This document shows, one piece after another, positions 1 through 8,868 of a DNA stretch of 64,000 nucleotides. The notes beneath the pieces were generated by a model. The model saw only the letters and a list, made by a program, of their open reading frames with translations, ran no database searches and had not been told where the DNA came from. Position 1 is the first letter of the stretch, and every line of letters starts with the position of its first letter. A program made the translations under genes and the position numbers. Origin of the DNA: an uncultured Actinomycetes bacterium. Lineage in GTDB: Bacteria > Actinomycetota > Acidimicrobiia > Acidimicrobiales > RAAP-2. The stretch is taken from positions 186,001-250,000 of the forward strand of contig CAIKAC010000012.1 in assembly GCA_903825305.1 (NCBI GenBank). The letters are read 5' to 3'.

Positions 1-371
1 TTGTCGTGGGGGCGCTGTTAGCGGGATGTGGTGGGATCTTGTTGGGCTCCACGCTTGGTTCGGCAGCACCTGACACATCTGGAGGCCTTTTGATCCCTGC
101 GTTTGCCGGCGCTTTCCTCGGTGCTACTGCCTTCATGCCAGGTCGCTTCAATATTCCTGGCACCTTCGTTGCCGTGTACCTTGTCGCGGCGGTACTTACC
201 GGCCTCGACCAGTTCGGCGCCGCACAGTGGGTAGCGCCCGCGTTCGAAGGGGCAATTCTATTCGTAGCTGTGATTTTGCAGACATGGACTACCAGGGCCC
301 GCGCACGGGCCGCCGCCGCATCTCGGCTCAAGGAACTTAACGAATTGCAGTCTGCAGACAACCAGTCTTAG
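1..371 (+). CDS. Sugar-type ABC transporter permease, C-terminal part (cut by window start)
   Basis: This is the last ~120 residues of an inner-membrane permease of the ribose/simple-sugar importer family (RbsC-like, BPD_transp_2). The reading frame is open to the left edge, so the gene begins outside the window. What is visible is the characteristic end of these permeases: Gly/Ala-rich membrane helices with PAFAGAFLGAT, a short FNIPGTF loop, then a final helix and a charged Arg/Ala-rich cytoplasmic tail. It stops 24 bases before the mutase large subunit with no terminator between, so it is probably co-transcribed with it. The substrate cannot be read from this fragment. The family assignment is fairly safe; the substrate link to the mutase is inference. 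Confidence 0.75.
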   Translation, partial: VVGALLAGCGGILLGSTLGSAAPDTSGGLLIPAFAGAFLGATAFMPGRFNIPGTFVAVYLVAAVLTGLDQFGAAQWVAPAFEGAILFVAVILQTWTTRARARAAAASRLKELNELQSADNQS

Positions 372-395
372 CGAGGTAACGAAAGGTCAGATTTC

Positions 396-2018
396 ATGGC
401 GAGTGGCAAGAAGTACGAGACAGTTTCTGGAATTGAAGTAAAGGCGAGTTATGGGCCTGATGACATTCCTGATGACTATGCCGCCGCCGTTGCGGCACTC
501 CCTGGTGAGGCTCCGTATCTTCGAGGTGCGCATCGCGAAGGGTACCGTTCTAAGCCATGGCGCATCTTTCAACTTTCGGGATTCGGGAACCCAGAAGATG
601 AGGCGGAGCGCATTCGTTTTCTACTAAGCAAGGGCGCCACCGGCTTCATCATGGAGCATGATCGAATGACCGGTGATCATCTCTATGACCCTGATCATCC
701 CGAGGTCGTTGCTCGTCGTGAAGACGTGGGTATTAATGGCGCCGTCATCATGTCAGCCCATGACTACGAATTGGCCCTTGAAGGAATTGATCAAAAGGGT
801 ACGTATGCTCACGCTGGTGGCGGAGTCGCGCAGCACGCACCGTTCTGTCTTGCCGGGTACTGGAACGTTGCGAGGCGGCGCGGTATCGACCTCAAAGACT
901 TAAATGGAACTGGTCAATCTGACTTGTTTTTGACTTATGTAGGTTGCCCACCGCTCCAGCAAATCCCACCCGCGGATGCGTTGAAAATTAACTGCGACAT
1001 TGTGGAGTTCACGAATAAAGCAGTGCCCAACTGGGTGCCCATTTCGATGGCCGCTTACAACGGCGCGGACTCAGGACTCAATGCCTACCAAGAGTTGGCT
1101 GCCTTGATGGCCGCCAATGTGGATCATCTCGATGAAGTGAAACGCCGAGGTAATGTGCCGCTTGAGAGTCTGGCTCACGCACTTGGTGGTGTGAGCTTTC
1201 GGGTTGCGATGGATTTCTTCGAAGACATTGCGAAACTTCGCGTAGCGCGGAAAATGTGGCATGACTTGTTGGTCAAGCGTTATGGCATTACTGACGAGCG
1301 AGCGCTTCGCTTGCGAGTGCACATCGTGACGGCGGGTTCGGCAATGACCTATCAAGAACCCATTAACAACATTGTTCGTGGAACCATCATGGGCATGGCA
1401 GCGGTGCTCGGTGGAGTTCAATCAATGGGAATTTCCGCCTATGACGAGGCACTTTCGGTACCAAGTGAACAAGCGCACCAGCAGTCGGTTCGGATTCAGC
1501 AGATCTTGATGGAAGAGACGGGAATCGCTCGAGTGGCCGATCCACTTGGAGGCTCGTATTTCCTTGAAGCCCTCAGTGCTGATCTTGAAGCAAAAGCCTG
1601 GGAATACTTCGACGAAATTCAAGAGCAAGGTGGGTTCATCGCTGCATTGGAGAATGGATTCATTCACCAGACGGCAAGTGCAAATCAAGTTGAACTTGAA
1701 GCCAAGATGATCACCGGCGAGCGATCAATCGTGGGAGTGAATTATTCGCCGAGCGATCATGACCCCTTTGGCATTGATGGCTTTGCCGGCTCTGCTGATG
1801 CTTGGGACAAGGCCATGATTCGACTCGGTGAGCTTCGGAGCGGTCGAGACAGTGCGCTCGCCATGGCCAAACTTCACGAATTGGAATCAATTTGTCGCGA
1901 TGGAGGCAACGTGATGGCCGGCGTATTCGAGGCGGTTGGCGCGGATGCAAGTGTCGGCGAAATCGGAGATGTCTTTAGGGAGGTGTACGGCTCATGGAAG
2001 TTCCCAGTCAGCTTTTAA
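396..2018 (+). CDS. Divergent adenosylcobalamin-dependent acyl-CoA mutase, large subunit
   Basis: 540 residues matching the catalytic (TIM-barrel) subunit of the methylmalonyl-CoA mutase superfamily; the B12 domain is on the next gene, as in isobutyryl-CoA and 2-hydroxyisobutyryl-CoA (HcmAB) mutases. Family landmarks are GFGNPED (62-68), YDPDHP (97-102), LGGVQS (338-343), YDEA (349-352) and DPLGGSY. Usual active-site motifs are altered: RQxAGF reads FQLSGF, so the residue that is Tyr in methylmalonyl-, Phe in isobutyryl- and Ile in hydroxyisobutyryl-CoA mutase is Leu60; the HcmA Asp117 position is Glu87; the usual Arg of the CoA-carboxylate region is Lys197; the near-invariant His of GYHxxEAG is Asn222; QSLHTN reads QSMGIS. 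These comparisons were made by eye against remembered family sequences. It is neither a standard mutB/scpA nor icmA; substrate unknown. It overlaps the small-subunit gene by 25 bases. Confidence 0.85.
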   Translation: MASGKKYETVSGIEVKASYGPDDIPDDYAAAVAALPGEAPYLRGAHREGYRSKPWRIFQLSGFGNPEDEAERIRFLLSKGATGFIMEHDRMTGDHLYDPDHPEVVARREDVGINGAVIMSAHDYELALEGIDQKGTYAHAGGGVAQHAPFCLAGYWNVARRRGIDLKDLNGTGQSDLFLTYVGCPPLQQIPPADALKINCDIVEFTNKAVPNWVPISMAAYNGADSGLNAYQELAALMAANVDHLDEVKRRGNVPLESLAHALGGVSFRVAMDFFEDIAKLRVARKMWHDLLVKRYGITDERALRLRVHIVTAGSAMTYQEPINNIVRGTIMGMAAVLGGVQSMGISAYDEALSVPSEQAHQQSVRIQQILMEETGIARVADPLGGSYFLEALSADLEAKAWEYFDEIQEQGGFIAALENGFIHQTASANQVELEAKMITGERSIVGVNYSPSDHDPFGIDGFAGSADAWDKAMIRLGELRSGRDSALAMAKLHELESICRDGGNVMAGVFEAVGADASVGEIGDVFREVYGSWKFPVSF

Positions 2019-2416
2019 GAGGTACCAATGGCTCGGTCTCGGGCGACGTTCGCGTGCTCATGGCAAAAACCAGCCTTGACGGTCACTGGCGTGGCATCAA
2101 TGTCGTCTCTCGAGCGCTTCGTGAAGCCGGTTTCGAGGTGATCTTGGCAGGCATGGTCACGGCAGACACCATTGCCAAGGTCGCAATCGACGAAGATGTG
2201 GATCTCATCGGACTGAATGTGGGTGGGCGCGTTGAAGTAGTCGAACGCATTCTTGATGTCCTGGCGGCCAATGACGTGAAGGTTCCGGTGTTCGCAGGTG
2301 GAACCATTCCGCACTACGCATCAGACAAGCTCGAAGCGCGTGGGGTCGAATGCTTCCCGCCAGGTTCGGATCTTGATGACATTGTGGCCGCCGCGCGGCG
2401 CTTGACCAATCAGTAA
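1994..2416 (+). CDS. Cobalamin-binding small subunit of the mutase
   Basis: 140 residues forming a single B12-binding Rossmann domain. The base-off/His-on motif DxHxxG is intact as DGHWRG (29-34), and the late GG motif is present as VFAGGTIP. The middle SxL region reads LNVGG rather than the usual Ser-containing form, so it is as divergent as its partner. Length fits the separate small subunits of IcmB/HcmB type. The start ATG lies inside the end of the large-subunit gene, implying translational coupling and a stoichiometric complex. Together the two subunits should bind adenosylcobalamin and carry out a radical carbon-skeleton rearrangement of a CoA thioester. Confidence 0.88.
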   Translation: MEVPSQLLRGTNGSVSGDVRVLMAKTSLDGHWRGINVVSRALREAGFEVILAGMVTADTIAKVAIDEDVDLIGLNVGGRVEVVERILDVLAANDVKVPVFAGGTIPHYASDKLEARGVECFPPGSDLDDIVAAARRLTNQ

Positions 2417-2438
2417 CGCTGAGTCGAACCAAGGGGGA

Positions 2439-4058
2439 GTGGTGGAACAAGTTGAAGTAACGAATCCTGCCCGCAGAGCGTCCATTGGGGCGTTTCTGCG
2501 TAGGAATGCAAAGCGGTACCCGGATCGCAACGCCATTGTGGTGCCGGCTAGCCCATCGAATCCAAAGCGCCGGGCGATTACCTACGCAGAGTTGAATGCA
2601 ACCGCGAATCGCATTGCCAACCACCTGAGTGAGCTCGGTCTCAAGCGTGGTGATGTGATGGCATTTATGGGGCGCAATTGCCCCGAGCACTTTGCAACCT
2701 TTTATGCATGTCAAAAACTCGGCATCGCGACGACGGGTGTTAACTACACGTTCAAGCCCACTGAAATCACCTATCAGTTGAGCCATTCGGGCGCGAAGGC
2801 GGTGATCGTTGAGGACCAATTCGTGCCCAAGGTCGAAGAAGTCATAGCCGAAGTGCCAACACTCGCAATTCGGATTGTGAACGAGACCTATGGCGACACG
2901 GCGAGCCAAGACTGGATTCGCTACGGTCAACTCGCATCGTCGGGTTCTGAACAAGAGCCAGATTCAGAGGTTTTTGAATCGGATCTTGCCATCTTGCCCT
3001 ACACCTCAGGAACTGAGGCCTTGCCAAAAGCAGTCATGGTTCCGCACCGCAACTACCTGATGTCGATGATTCCGTCCTACATCACGGGCATGGGGCTCAC
3101 TGAAGATGACGTCCACTATTACGTGCTTCCTTTCCACACCATCGCTGGGATGGGTCTTCAGATTGCCCTGATTTCCTTGGCCAATACGCTCGTGTTGCCC
3201 ATTGAATGGACACCAGCTGATGCGCTGGACAGCATCGCGGATGAAGGAGTCACGAACGTAGGGCAAACGCCCACGTTCTATCTCCAGTTGATCAACCTTC
3301 CAGGATTTGCAGAAAAGGATCTGTCGAAATTGCGTCGAGCCGTTACCTACGGTGGCACCATGCCCCAAGCCATGTTTGACGCATTTGCCAAGACCTCGCC
3401 AGATTTGCTGTGGCTGACATTGTGGAGCCAATCTGAACTCACCCAAACGCCCACGATCGGTCGCTTCCGTTCCTTGGCTGACATCCCTAATGGTGACGTC
3501 GCGTGGATCGGTCGGCCCACTTCGCAATTAGAAGTGCGCGTCGTAGATGAAAACGACCAAGACGTGGATGCAGATATTGAAGGGGAACTTATTTGTCGGT
3601 CACCTGGCGTGATGCTCGGCTACTTCAACAACCCAGAGAAAACTGCTTCAGTGATGCGCAACGGTTGGCTTCACACGGGAGACCTTGTTCGCCATGATGG
3701 CAAAGGAAACATTTTCTTTGTTGATCGCCAAAAGGACGTCATCAAGTCAGGTGGCATGAACGTGTCTTCGGTGGAAGTGGAACGTACCTGTTACCAATTC
3801 CCCGGCGTCGTTGAGGTGGCGGTTGTCGGTGTAGCCGACGAATATTGGTCACAAGCCGTCACCGCATTTGTCGTGGCGAAGGCAGATGCGCCCATTGAGG
3901 GTGAAGCACTTATTGCCCACTGCAAGGAACGGCTCGCCCCCTTCAAGGTGCCCAAAAATGTTCGATTCGTCGATGCGCTCCCCAAGGACTCTCAGGGCAA
4001 AATTTTGAAGCGCGAGCTTCGTCGCCAAGCTGAAGAGGAGGCTCAGGCAAAGGCCTGA
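2439..4058 (+). CDS. Acyl-CoA synthetase (AMP-forming ligase)
   Basis: 539 residues of the ANL adenylate-forming family. Seen: the phosphate-binding loop as YTSGTEALPKAVMVPH (a variant of TSGTTGxPKG), the GYFNNPEKT and GWLHTGDL segments, the hinge region DRQKDVIKSGGMNVSS and a C-terminal catalytic lysine in PKDSQGKILKREL. It would activate a free carboxylic acid to its CoA thioester with ATP. Placed between the mutase subunits and MeaB, it most plausibly makes the CoA substrate of the mutase, as the ligase Hcl does for 2-hydroxyisobutyryl-CoA mutase. Two GTG codons (2439, 2442) follow a GGGGGAG ribosome-binding site. Acid specificity cannot be read by eye. Confidence 0.85.
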   Translation: MVEQVEVTNPARRASIGAFLRRNAKRYPDRNAIVVPASPSNPKRRAITYAELNATANRIANHLSELGLKRGDVMAFMGRNCPEHFATFYACQKLGIATTGVNYTFKPTEITYQLSHSGAKAVIVEDQFVPKVEEVIAEVPTLAIRIVNETYGDTASQDWIRYGQLASSGSEQEPDSEVFESDLAILPYTSGTEALPKAVMVPHRNYLMSMIPSYITGMGLTEDDVHYYVLPFHTIAGMGLQIALISLANTLVLPIEWTPADALDSIADEGVTNVGQTPTFYLQLINLPGFAEKDLSKLRRAVTYGGTMPQAMFDAFAKTSPDLLWLTLWSQSELTQTPTIGRFRSLADIPNGDVAWIGRPTSQLEVRVVDENDQDVDADIEGELICRSPGVMLGYFNNPEKTASVMRNGWLHTGDLVRHDGKGNIFFVDRQKDVIKSGGMNVSSVEVERTCYQFPGVVEVAVVGVADEYWSQAVTAFVVAKADAPIEGEALIAHCKERLAPFKVPKNVRFVDALPKDSQGKILKRELRRQAEEEAQAKA

Positions 4059-4068
4059 TACTTCAGTG

Positions 4069-5040
4069 ATGGCCCCAGAGAGAGAAAGCGCAGCCGAGGT
4101 CGCTGCGAAACTCCGTGATCGCGATCGCCGAACCTTGGCAAGAACCATTAGCGCCCTTGAACGCGGCGGCGAGAACGCCACAGCAATCTTGGGGGCGGTG
4201 AAGGCTCTCGGGGCTGAACCCGCGTGGACCATAGGGATTACGGGACCGCCAGGAGCTGGAAAGTCAACCTTGGTTGATCAACTCATCGCGCACCTTCGCG
4301 ACAGCGGCGACCAGGTGGCGGTGTGTGCGGTTGACCCCACGTCACCTGAAACTGGGGGATCAATACTGGGCGATCGTGTTCGACTTCGCGCGGACCATGT
4401 TGTTGACGACGGGGTGTACATGCGCTCGCTTGCGGCAAAACACTCCCTTGGGGGCCTTTCTGACGTGATACCTGGAGCCATTGCGGCGCTGGAACTCGCT
4501 GGTTGGCCTGAAGTTATTCTCGAAACCGTTGGGGTAGGACAATCCGAAGTTGACGTAGCTCGTCAAGCCGACACGACCATCGTTGTGTTGACTCCCGAGT
4601 CTGGAGATGACATTCAAGCCTCGAAAGCCGGCTTGTTGGAAGTTGCAGACATTGTGGTGATCAACAAGGCCGATCGGCCAGGCGCGACCCAGATGGCGAC
4701 GAGTTTGCACATCGCCCTGTCTGGCAGTCGTGATGCGTGGTCAGTTCCCGTCCTCCAAGTAGTTGCAGCGGACGGACAAGGCGTGGCCGAACTCCTCGAG
4801 GCTGTTCGAGATCATCGAGCCTACCTTGAAGAATCTGGCATGCGCTATGTTCGCCAGCGGCGTCGCCGCAGAAGCGAGCTTGAGCGCCACCTAACCAAGG
4901 CCATCGAAGCGCGCGTTTCTCAGCTCCTCCAGTCAGAGGAAGGCCAGGAATTGCTTCGCGAATTGGATGAGGGTCGTCGCACACCCGCCGAAGTGACGCA
5001 GCGTCTGTTTGAAGATCGCCAGGCCAATCACGCCTCTTGA
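4069..5040 (+). CDS. meaB: MeaB/ArgK-type G3E GTPase, mutase chaperone (copy 1)
   Basis: 323 residues. Walker A GPPGAGKST, the MeaB-typical DPTSPETGGSILGDRVR segment, ETVGVGQSEVD switch region and NKAD guanine-specificity motif are all visible, followed by the C-terminal dimerisation helices. MeaB proteins gate cofactor loading and protect or reactivate AdoCbl-dependent acyl-CoA mutases using GTP. Its position as last gene of the mutase-ligase cluster says it serves this mutase. The frame also allows a GTG three bases earlier; ATG chosen. A second, distinct copy lies at 18318-19286. Confidence 0.9.
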   Translation: MAPERESAAEVAAKLRDRDRRTLARTISALERGGENATAILGAVKALGAEPAWTIGITGPPGAGKSTLVDQLIAHLRDSGDQVAVCAVDPTSPETGGSILGDRVRLRADHVVDDGVYMRSLAAKHSLGGLSDVIPGAIAALELAGWPEVILETVGVGQSEVDVARQADTTIVVLTPESGDDIQASKAGLLEVADIVVINKADRPGATQMATSLHIALSGSRDAWSVPVLQVVAADGQGVAELLEAVRDHRAYLEESGMRYVRQRRRRRSELERHLTKAIEARVSQLLQSEEGQELLRELDEGRRTPAEVTQRLFEDRQANHAS

Positions 5041-5173
5041 CTACGACGGCCGGAACGGGGGCTGGGTGGATACAACGGGGTTGGTGCTGTCTTCGGTGAT
5101 CTGCATGTCTGGCTACTGGTGACGATTCCAGATCGATACCTGAAACAAGGAGCAGTGTCGGTAGCATGGGGAA

Positions 5174-5626
5174 ATGCGAATAGCTGTTGCTGCTGACCAT
5201 GGGGGCTACCCCCTCAAGACTGAGGTGATTGCACACCTGCTCGCACGCGGCTTTGAGGTCGAAGATTTGGGTTGCCATTCGGCGACTGAATCAGTCGATT
5301 ATCCAGACTACGGAGCAGGAATTGGACGCGCCGTTGTGGCGGGTCAGGCAGATGTGGGAATCGCAATTTGTGGTTCGGGCATCGGTATTTCCATTGCTGC
5401 CAACAAGATCGATGGGGTGAGAGCAGCACTGGTTCATGATGTGACGACTGCCCACTTGGCCTGTGAACACAATCATGCGAATGTGCTGTGTCTCGGGGCG
5501 AGAACGACCGGGAGCACAGTGGCCCTCGAATGTGTTGATGCTTTTTTGGCCGCGAAGCCCGAGGATCGTCACCAGTATCGACTCGACAAGATCACTGCGT
5601 TGGAACAAAGCGCACGAGAGGAATAA
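5174..5626 (+). CDS. rpiB: Ribose-5-phosphate isomerase B
   Basis: 150 residues of the RpiB/LacAB isomerase family, which interconvert ribose 5-phosphate and ribulose 5-phosphate in the pentose phosphate pathway. Diagnostic segments are AADHGGYPLK near the start, DYPDYG, and the active-site loop GICGSGIGISIAANK-like stretch followed by NHANVLCLGARTTG. The length is typical. It is 12 bases upstream of glyA and separated from meaB by 133 bases in which I see no gene, so it probably begins a new transcription unit. Confidence 0.93.
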   Translation: MRIAVAADHGGYPLKTEVIAHLLARGFEVEDLGCHSATESVDYPDYGAGIGRAVVAGQADVGIAICGSGIGISIAANKIDGVRAALVHDVTTAHLACEHNHANVLCLGARTTGSTVALECVDAFLAAKPEDRHQYRLDKITALEQSAREE

Positions 5627-5638
5627 GGGAAGGCAACT

Positions 5639-6925
5639 ATGGCATTGGACGCTGACAAGTGGCTCTCAGGGGACCCCGAGATTGCCCGACTACTCAACGA
5701 AGAAACCACCCGCCAGCGCACGACCTTGCAGCTGATTGCCAGTGAGAACTTCACCTCGCCGGCGGTTATGGCCGCCACGGGCTCATCGTTGACCAACAAG
5801 TACGCCGAAGGATACCCAGGTCGCCGGTACTACGGCGGTAACCAAATCATCGACGAGGTCGAAGACCTCGCCCGGGAACGACTCAAGGCCCTCTTTGGCG
5901 CAGAGCACGCCAACGTGCAACCTCACTCGGGGGCCAATGCCAACTTGGCTGCGTACATGGCAGTCCTCAACCCTGGTGACACCATCTTGGCGATGCGCCT
6001 CGATCAAGGCGGCCACCTCACCCATGGCTCACCGGCCTCGCTGACTTCAAAGATTTATCGATTCGTTTCTTATGGCCTCACGCCTCGAAGTGACGACCCG
6101 GAAAGCCTCGGCGAAATGATTGACCTCGATCAATTGCGGGACTTGGCCTTGGCGGAACGCCCCAAACTCATCGTGGCGGGAGCGACGGCCTATGCACGCA
6201 CCATTGATGCTCGCGACTATCGCCGCATTGCTGACGAGGTTGGCGCGTTGTTGATGTTTGATGCCGCACACCCAGCTGGCCTGATTGCTGGTGGCGCCCA
6301 CCCCTCTCCCGTTGGCGTCGCTGATTTGGTGACCTTCACTACACACAAAACACTTCGAGGACCTCGCGGTGGTGCCATTTTGTGCTCTGAAGAGTTAGCC
6401 AAGAAAGTCGATGCAGCGGTCTTTCCTGGACTTCAAGGCGGGCCACTTGAGCACGCGGTCGCAGCTAAAGCAGTGGCCTTCAAGGAAGCAAACACGCCAG
6501 AGTTCAAGGCCTACGGCCATCAGGTGGTTGCCAACGCAACCGCCCTTGGCGATGCATTGACCCACGAAGGCTTCCGTTTGGTCTCTGGGGGAACTGACAA
6601 CCATCTGGTGTTGTTGGACCTGACAACCTTTGACGGCGAGCTCACGGGTAAAGAGGCGCAAGAGGCTATGGACCGTGCGGGTATCACGGCGAATCGCAAC
6701 ACTATTCCTGACGACCCGCGTAGCCCCTTTATTACCTCGGGCCTTCGCTTAGGCACCGCAGCTGAGACCACCGCAGGCATGGGCACTGCCGAAATGGCAA
6801 CCATTGCCACGCTCATTGCTCGTGCGCTTCGCTCCCGAAACGACGAGGCTCAACTCGCAGCCATTCGCTCAGAAGTAGCCGAGCTGTGTGGTCGCTTCGA
6901 CCCTTACGCCGAATTTGGGGCCTAG
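5639..6925 (+). CDS. glyA: Serine hydroxymethyltransferase
   Basis: 428 residues, the normal length for bacterial GlyA. It interconverts serine and glycine with tetrahydrofolate, using PLP. Seen are [12 protein letters not shown] near residue 35, [13 protein letters not shown], the SGANANLA segment, [12 protein letters not shown] with the PLP-ring aspartate, and the Schiff-base lysine in [12 protein letters not shown]. The start follows an AGGGAAGG ribosome-binding site. It belongs to the same run as rpiB and the following WecA-like gene (10-base gap). Confidence 0.95.
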   Translation: MALDADKWLSGDPEIARLLNEETTRQRTTLQLIASENFTSPAVMAATGSSLTNKYAEGYPGRRYYGGNQIIDEVEDLARERLKALFGAEHANVQPHSGANANLAAYMAVLNPGDTILAMRLDQGGHLTHGSPASLTSKIYRFVSYGLTPRSDDPESLGEMIDLDQLRDLALAERPKLIVAGATAYARTIDARDYRRIADEVGALLMFDAAHPAGLIAGGAHPSPVGVADLVTFTTHKTLRGPRGGAILCSEELAKKVDAAVFPGLQGGPLEHAVAAKAVAFKEANTPEFKAYGHQVVANATALGDALTHEGFRLVSGGTDNHLVLLDLTTFDGELTGKEAQEAMDRAGITANRNTIPDDPRSPFITSGLRLGTAAETTAGMGTAEMATIATLIARALRSRNDEAQLAAIRSEVAELCGRFDPYAEFGA

Positions 6926-6934
6926 AGCGGTTCG

Positions 6935-8104
6935 ATGCCCTCCTTTGAGTGGTACGTGGTCATTGCGGTGGTTGCCAGCTTGGCCACTGCTGGAGCCGTG
7001 TGGCCCATTCGTTCGATAGCTATCAAAGTTGGCTACGTAGACCAACCCGATGAACGCAAAATGCATGACCGCGCCACGCCCTATGGCGGGGGAGCGGCCA
7101 TGTTCATTGGAACATGCTTGGCCTTTTGCATCGCGGATTTCATACCTGCGCTCCATCCGCTGTTCCAAGGCTCAGCTGAAGCGCAAGGTGTCTTGATCGC
7201 AGCAGCAGCGATTTTTGTTGTTGGCCTTGTCGACGACTTTCGCGACATGTCGGCACCAGCGAAGATTGGCGGTCAAGTACTGGCCGCGTCGATTCTGTAT
7301 TTCGCTGGGGTCACGATGTACCAAATCAAGGTCCCCTTGGCCGGCTTTGTGGTGTTGTCACCTGGGGTGATTCCCCTGATTACGGCCCTCTGGGTGGTCG
7401 CGCTGTCTAATGCCATCAACTTGATCGATGGCCTCGATGGCTTGGCTGCTGGTCTCGTGGCCATTGGAGCTGGCGTGCTGTGTATCTACGGATTCCGCCT
7501 TGAGCAACTGGGGCTGTTGCCGGGGCAAAATATTGGACCGCTGGTCGCGGCCATTGCCTGCGGGATATGTCTTGGATATCTGCCCTTTAATTTTCACCCA
7601 GCAAAAATTTTCATGGGAGATGCCGGAGCGCTTCTGCTCGGACTTTTGATGTCGGCATCCACCATGGTGATTGGAGGGCGTACCCCTCCGGCCTCAGGGG
7701 TGACGTTTTTCTTCTTCGCGCCGCTCTTTATTCCCTTCTTCATCCTTGGTGTTCCGCTCCTCGACGCAGGCTTTGCCTTCATTCGGCGAACTGCCAAGGG
7801 CCAGGGATTTCATGCGCCCGACAAGGATCACATCCACCATCGACTGCTTCGTCTTGGCCATGGACCAAGGAGGACCGTGGTGATTCTGTGGCTGTGGACG
7901 GCCGTGTTGAGTGGTTTTGCTCTATTTCCCCTCTTTGCTCCTCGATCCAACCCCCTCATCCCTTTCGGAATTTTGGCGGCCTGTGTGGGCCTCTACACCT
8001 GGTTCCACCCCGGCCTGAAGCGTGGCACTGACTCCGATGATGACGAGGAAGATGAGGCCGTGGGTCGGGGTGTTAATCACGCCGGACGGGGCTCTCGGCC
8101 CTAG
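6935..8104 (+). CDS. WecA/TagO-like undecaprenyl-phosphate sugar-1-phosphate transferase
   Basis: 389 residues with about eleven hydrophobic segments. It belongs to the MraY/WecA/TagO family, which move a sugar 1-phosphate from a UDP-sugar to undecaprenyl phosphate at the cytoplasmic membrane face, the first step of a surface glycan. Motifs seen: DERKMHDRATPYGGG, LVDDFRD, NAINLIDGLDGLAAG, KIFMGDAGALLLG and the His-rich loop DKDHIHHRLLRLGHG. A rather acidic Asp/Glu tail ends the protein. Genes of this type often stand just upstream of atpI in actinobacteria, as here. WecA versus TagO specificity is undetermined. Confidence 0.88.
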   Translation: MPSFEWYVVIAVVASLATAGAVWPIRSIAIKVGYVDQPDERKMHDRATPYGGGAAMFIGTCLAFCIADFIPALHPLFQGSAEAQGVLIAAAAIFVVGLVDDFRDMSAPAKIGGQVLAASILYFAGVTMYQIKVPLAGFVVLSPGVIPLITALWVVALSNAINLIDGLDGLAAGLVAIGAGVLCIYGFRLEQLGLLPGQNIGPLVAAIACGICLGYLPFNFHPAKIFMGDAGALLLGLLMSASTMVIGGRTPPASGVTFFFFAPLFIPFFILGVPLLDAGFAFIRRTAKGQGFHAPDKDHIHHRLLRLGHGPRRTVVILWLWTAVLSGFALFPLFAPRSNPLIPFGILAACVGLYTWFHPGLKRGTDSDDDEEDEAVGRGVNHAGRGSRP

Positions 8105-8229
8105 GGTTTCTTGACCACTGCTGTCGTTCAAATGTGCAAGAATCGTCCCGTGCGCATCAGTGAGCAACACCAAGACTAACGAGGGGTTGTGGATGCTGAT
8201 GCTTGGAACGAACTCTGCTGTGGTGCGCT

Positions 8230-8439
8230 GTGAGCGACAAGAAAACGTCACGTTCGCCCCTCGCCGAATTACTGTCGCTGGGAATCACCTTGGCGATCAC
8301 CGTTGGCATTCCGACGGGCATCGGCATCGCACTCGACGCAGCCTTCAACACCGGCCCGCTGTGGCTCTTTGTGGGGCTCGTGGTGGGCTGCATCGTAGCT
8401 GTGACTACGGTACGCGATCTGGTGAAAAAGAACAGGTGA
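8230..8439 (+). CDS. AtpZ/AtpI-like small membrane protein of the ATP synthase operon
   Basis: About 69 residues with two transmembrane helices separated by a short DAAFNTGP turn and ending in a basic VRDLVKKNR tail. This is the shape of the ATPase_gene1/AtpZ proteins found in front of atp operons, thought to help ion supply or c-ring assembly. I chose the GTG at 8230, which gives a polar MSDKKTSRS start; the frame extends to a TTG at 8203. It is 12 bases before the next gene. Confidence 0.65.
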   Translation: MSDKKTSRSPLAELLSLGITLAITVGIPTGIGIALDAAFNTGPLWLFVGLVVGCIVAVTTVRDLVKKNR

Positions 8440-8451
8440 GAGGCATATTTC

Positions 8452-8868
8452 ATGTTTGAAGGCCTCCAGCACCTTGATGCTCCTGTCTTGCAAAAGCTGC
8501 TCCGTCGCACGGTACTCATGACTTTGGTGGCAGGTGGCATCGCCATCATCATTGCTTTGGCGGTCGGACCCCCGCTCGCCGCCGTCGGTCTCTTCATCGG
8601 CCTGGGCCTCGCAATATTAAATTTGCGTTTTCTTGACGCTGGAGTGGCAAAGGTGGAAAGTACAGGCGAAGGCTCGGGTAAAGTCGTTCGCCGGATGCTC
8701 CGCACGAAGACCGCGTGGCGTCTGGCGCTCATTACAGTGATCGTCGTTGTTCTATTGGTGCTCGATGCCCCACTTGGGGTAGGGATGGTGATTGGTCTGG
8801 TGATTTTCCAGGCGCTCTTCGTAGCGAATGCTGCGCGGCTGATCTTTAGCCAGGGTGGTTTGTCATGA
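8452..8868 (+). CDS. atpI: ATP synthase I-like assembly protein
   Basis: 138 residues with four hydrophobic helices (roughly 20-40, 45-60, 85-105 and 108-130) and a basic loop RRMLRTKTAWR, fitting the ATP-synt_I family that assists c-ring assembly of F-type ATP synthase. The stop overlaps the atpB start by four bases (GTCATGA), implying coupled translation. Assignment rests on topology and position more than on strong motifs. Confidence 0.75.
   Translation: MFEGLQHLDAPVLQKLLRRTVLMTLVAGGIAIIIALAVGPPLAAVGLFIGLGLAILNLRFLDAGVAKVESTGEGSGKVVRRMLRTKTAWRLALITVIVVVLLVLDAPLGVGMVIGLVIFQALFVANAARLIFSQGGLS

Noticed and set aside
396-2416. Calling the pair mutA/mutB or scpA (methylmalonyl-CoA mutase)
   Set aside because: Substrate and CoA-binding positions differ at every key site compared by eye, and the subunit split is of ICM/HCM type.
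8105-8229. Small gene in front of the atp operon
   Set aside because: The only short frame there lacks a ribosome-binding site and protein-like composition; the stretch is more likely leader or promoter.
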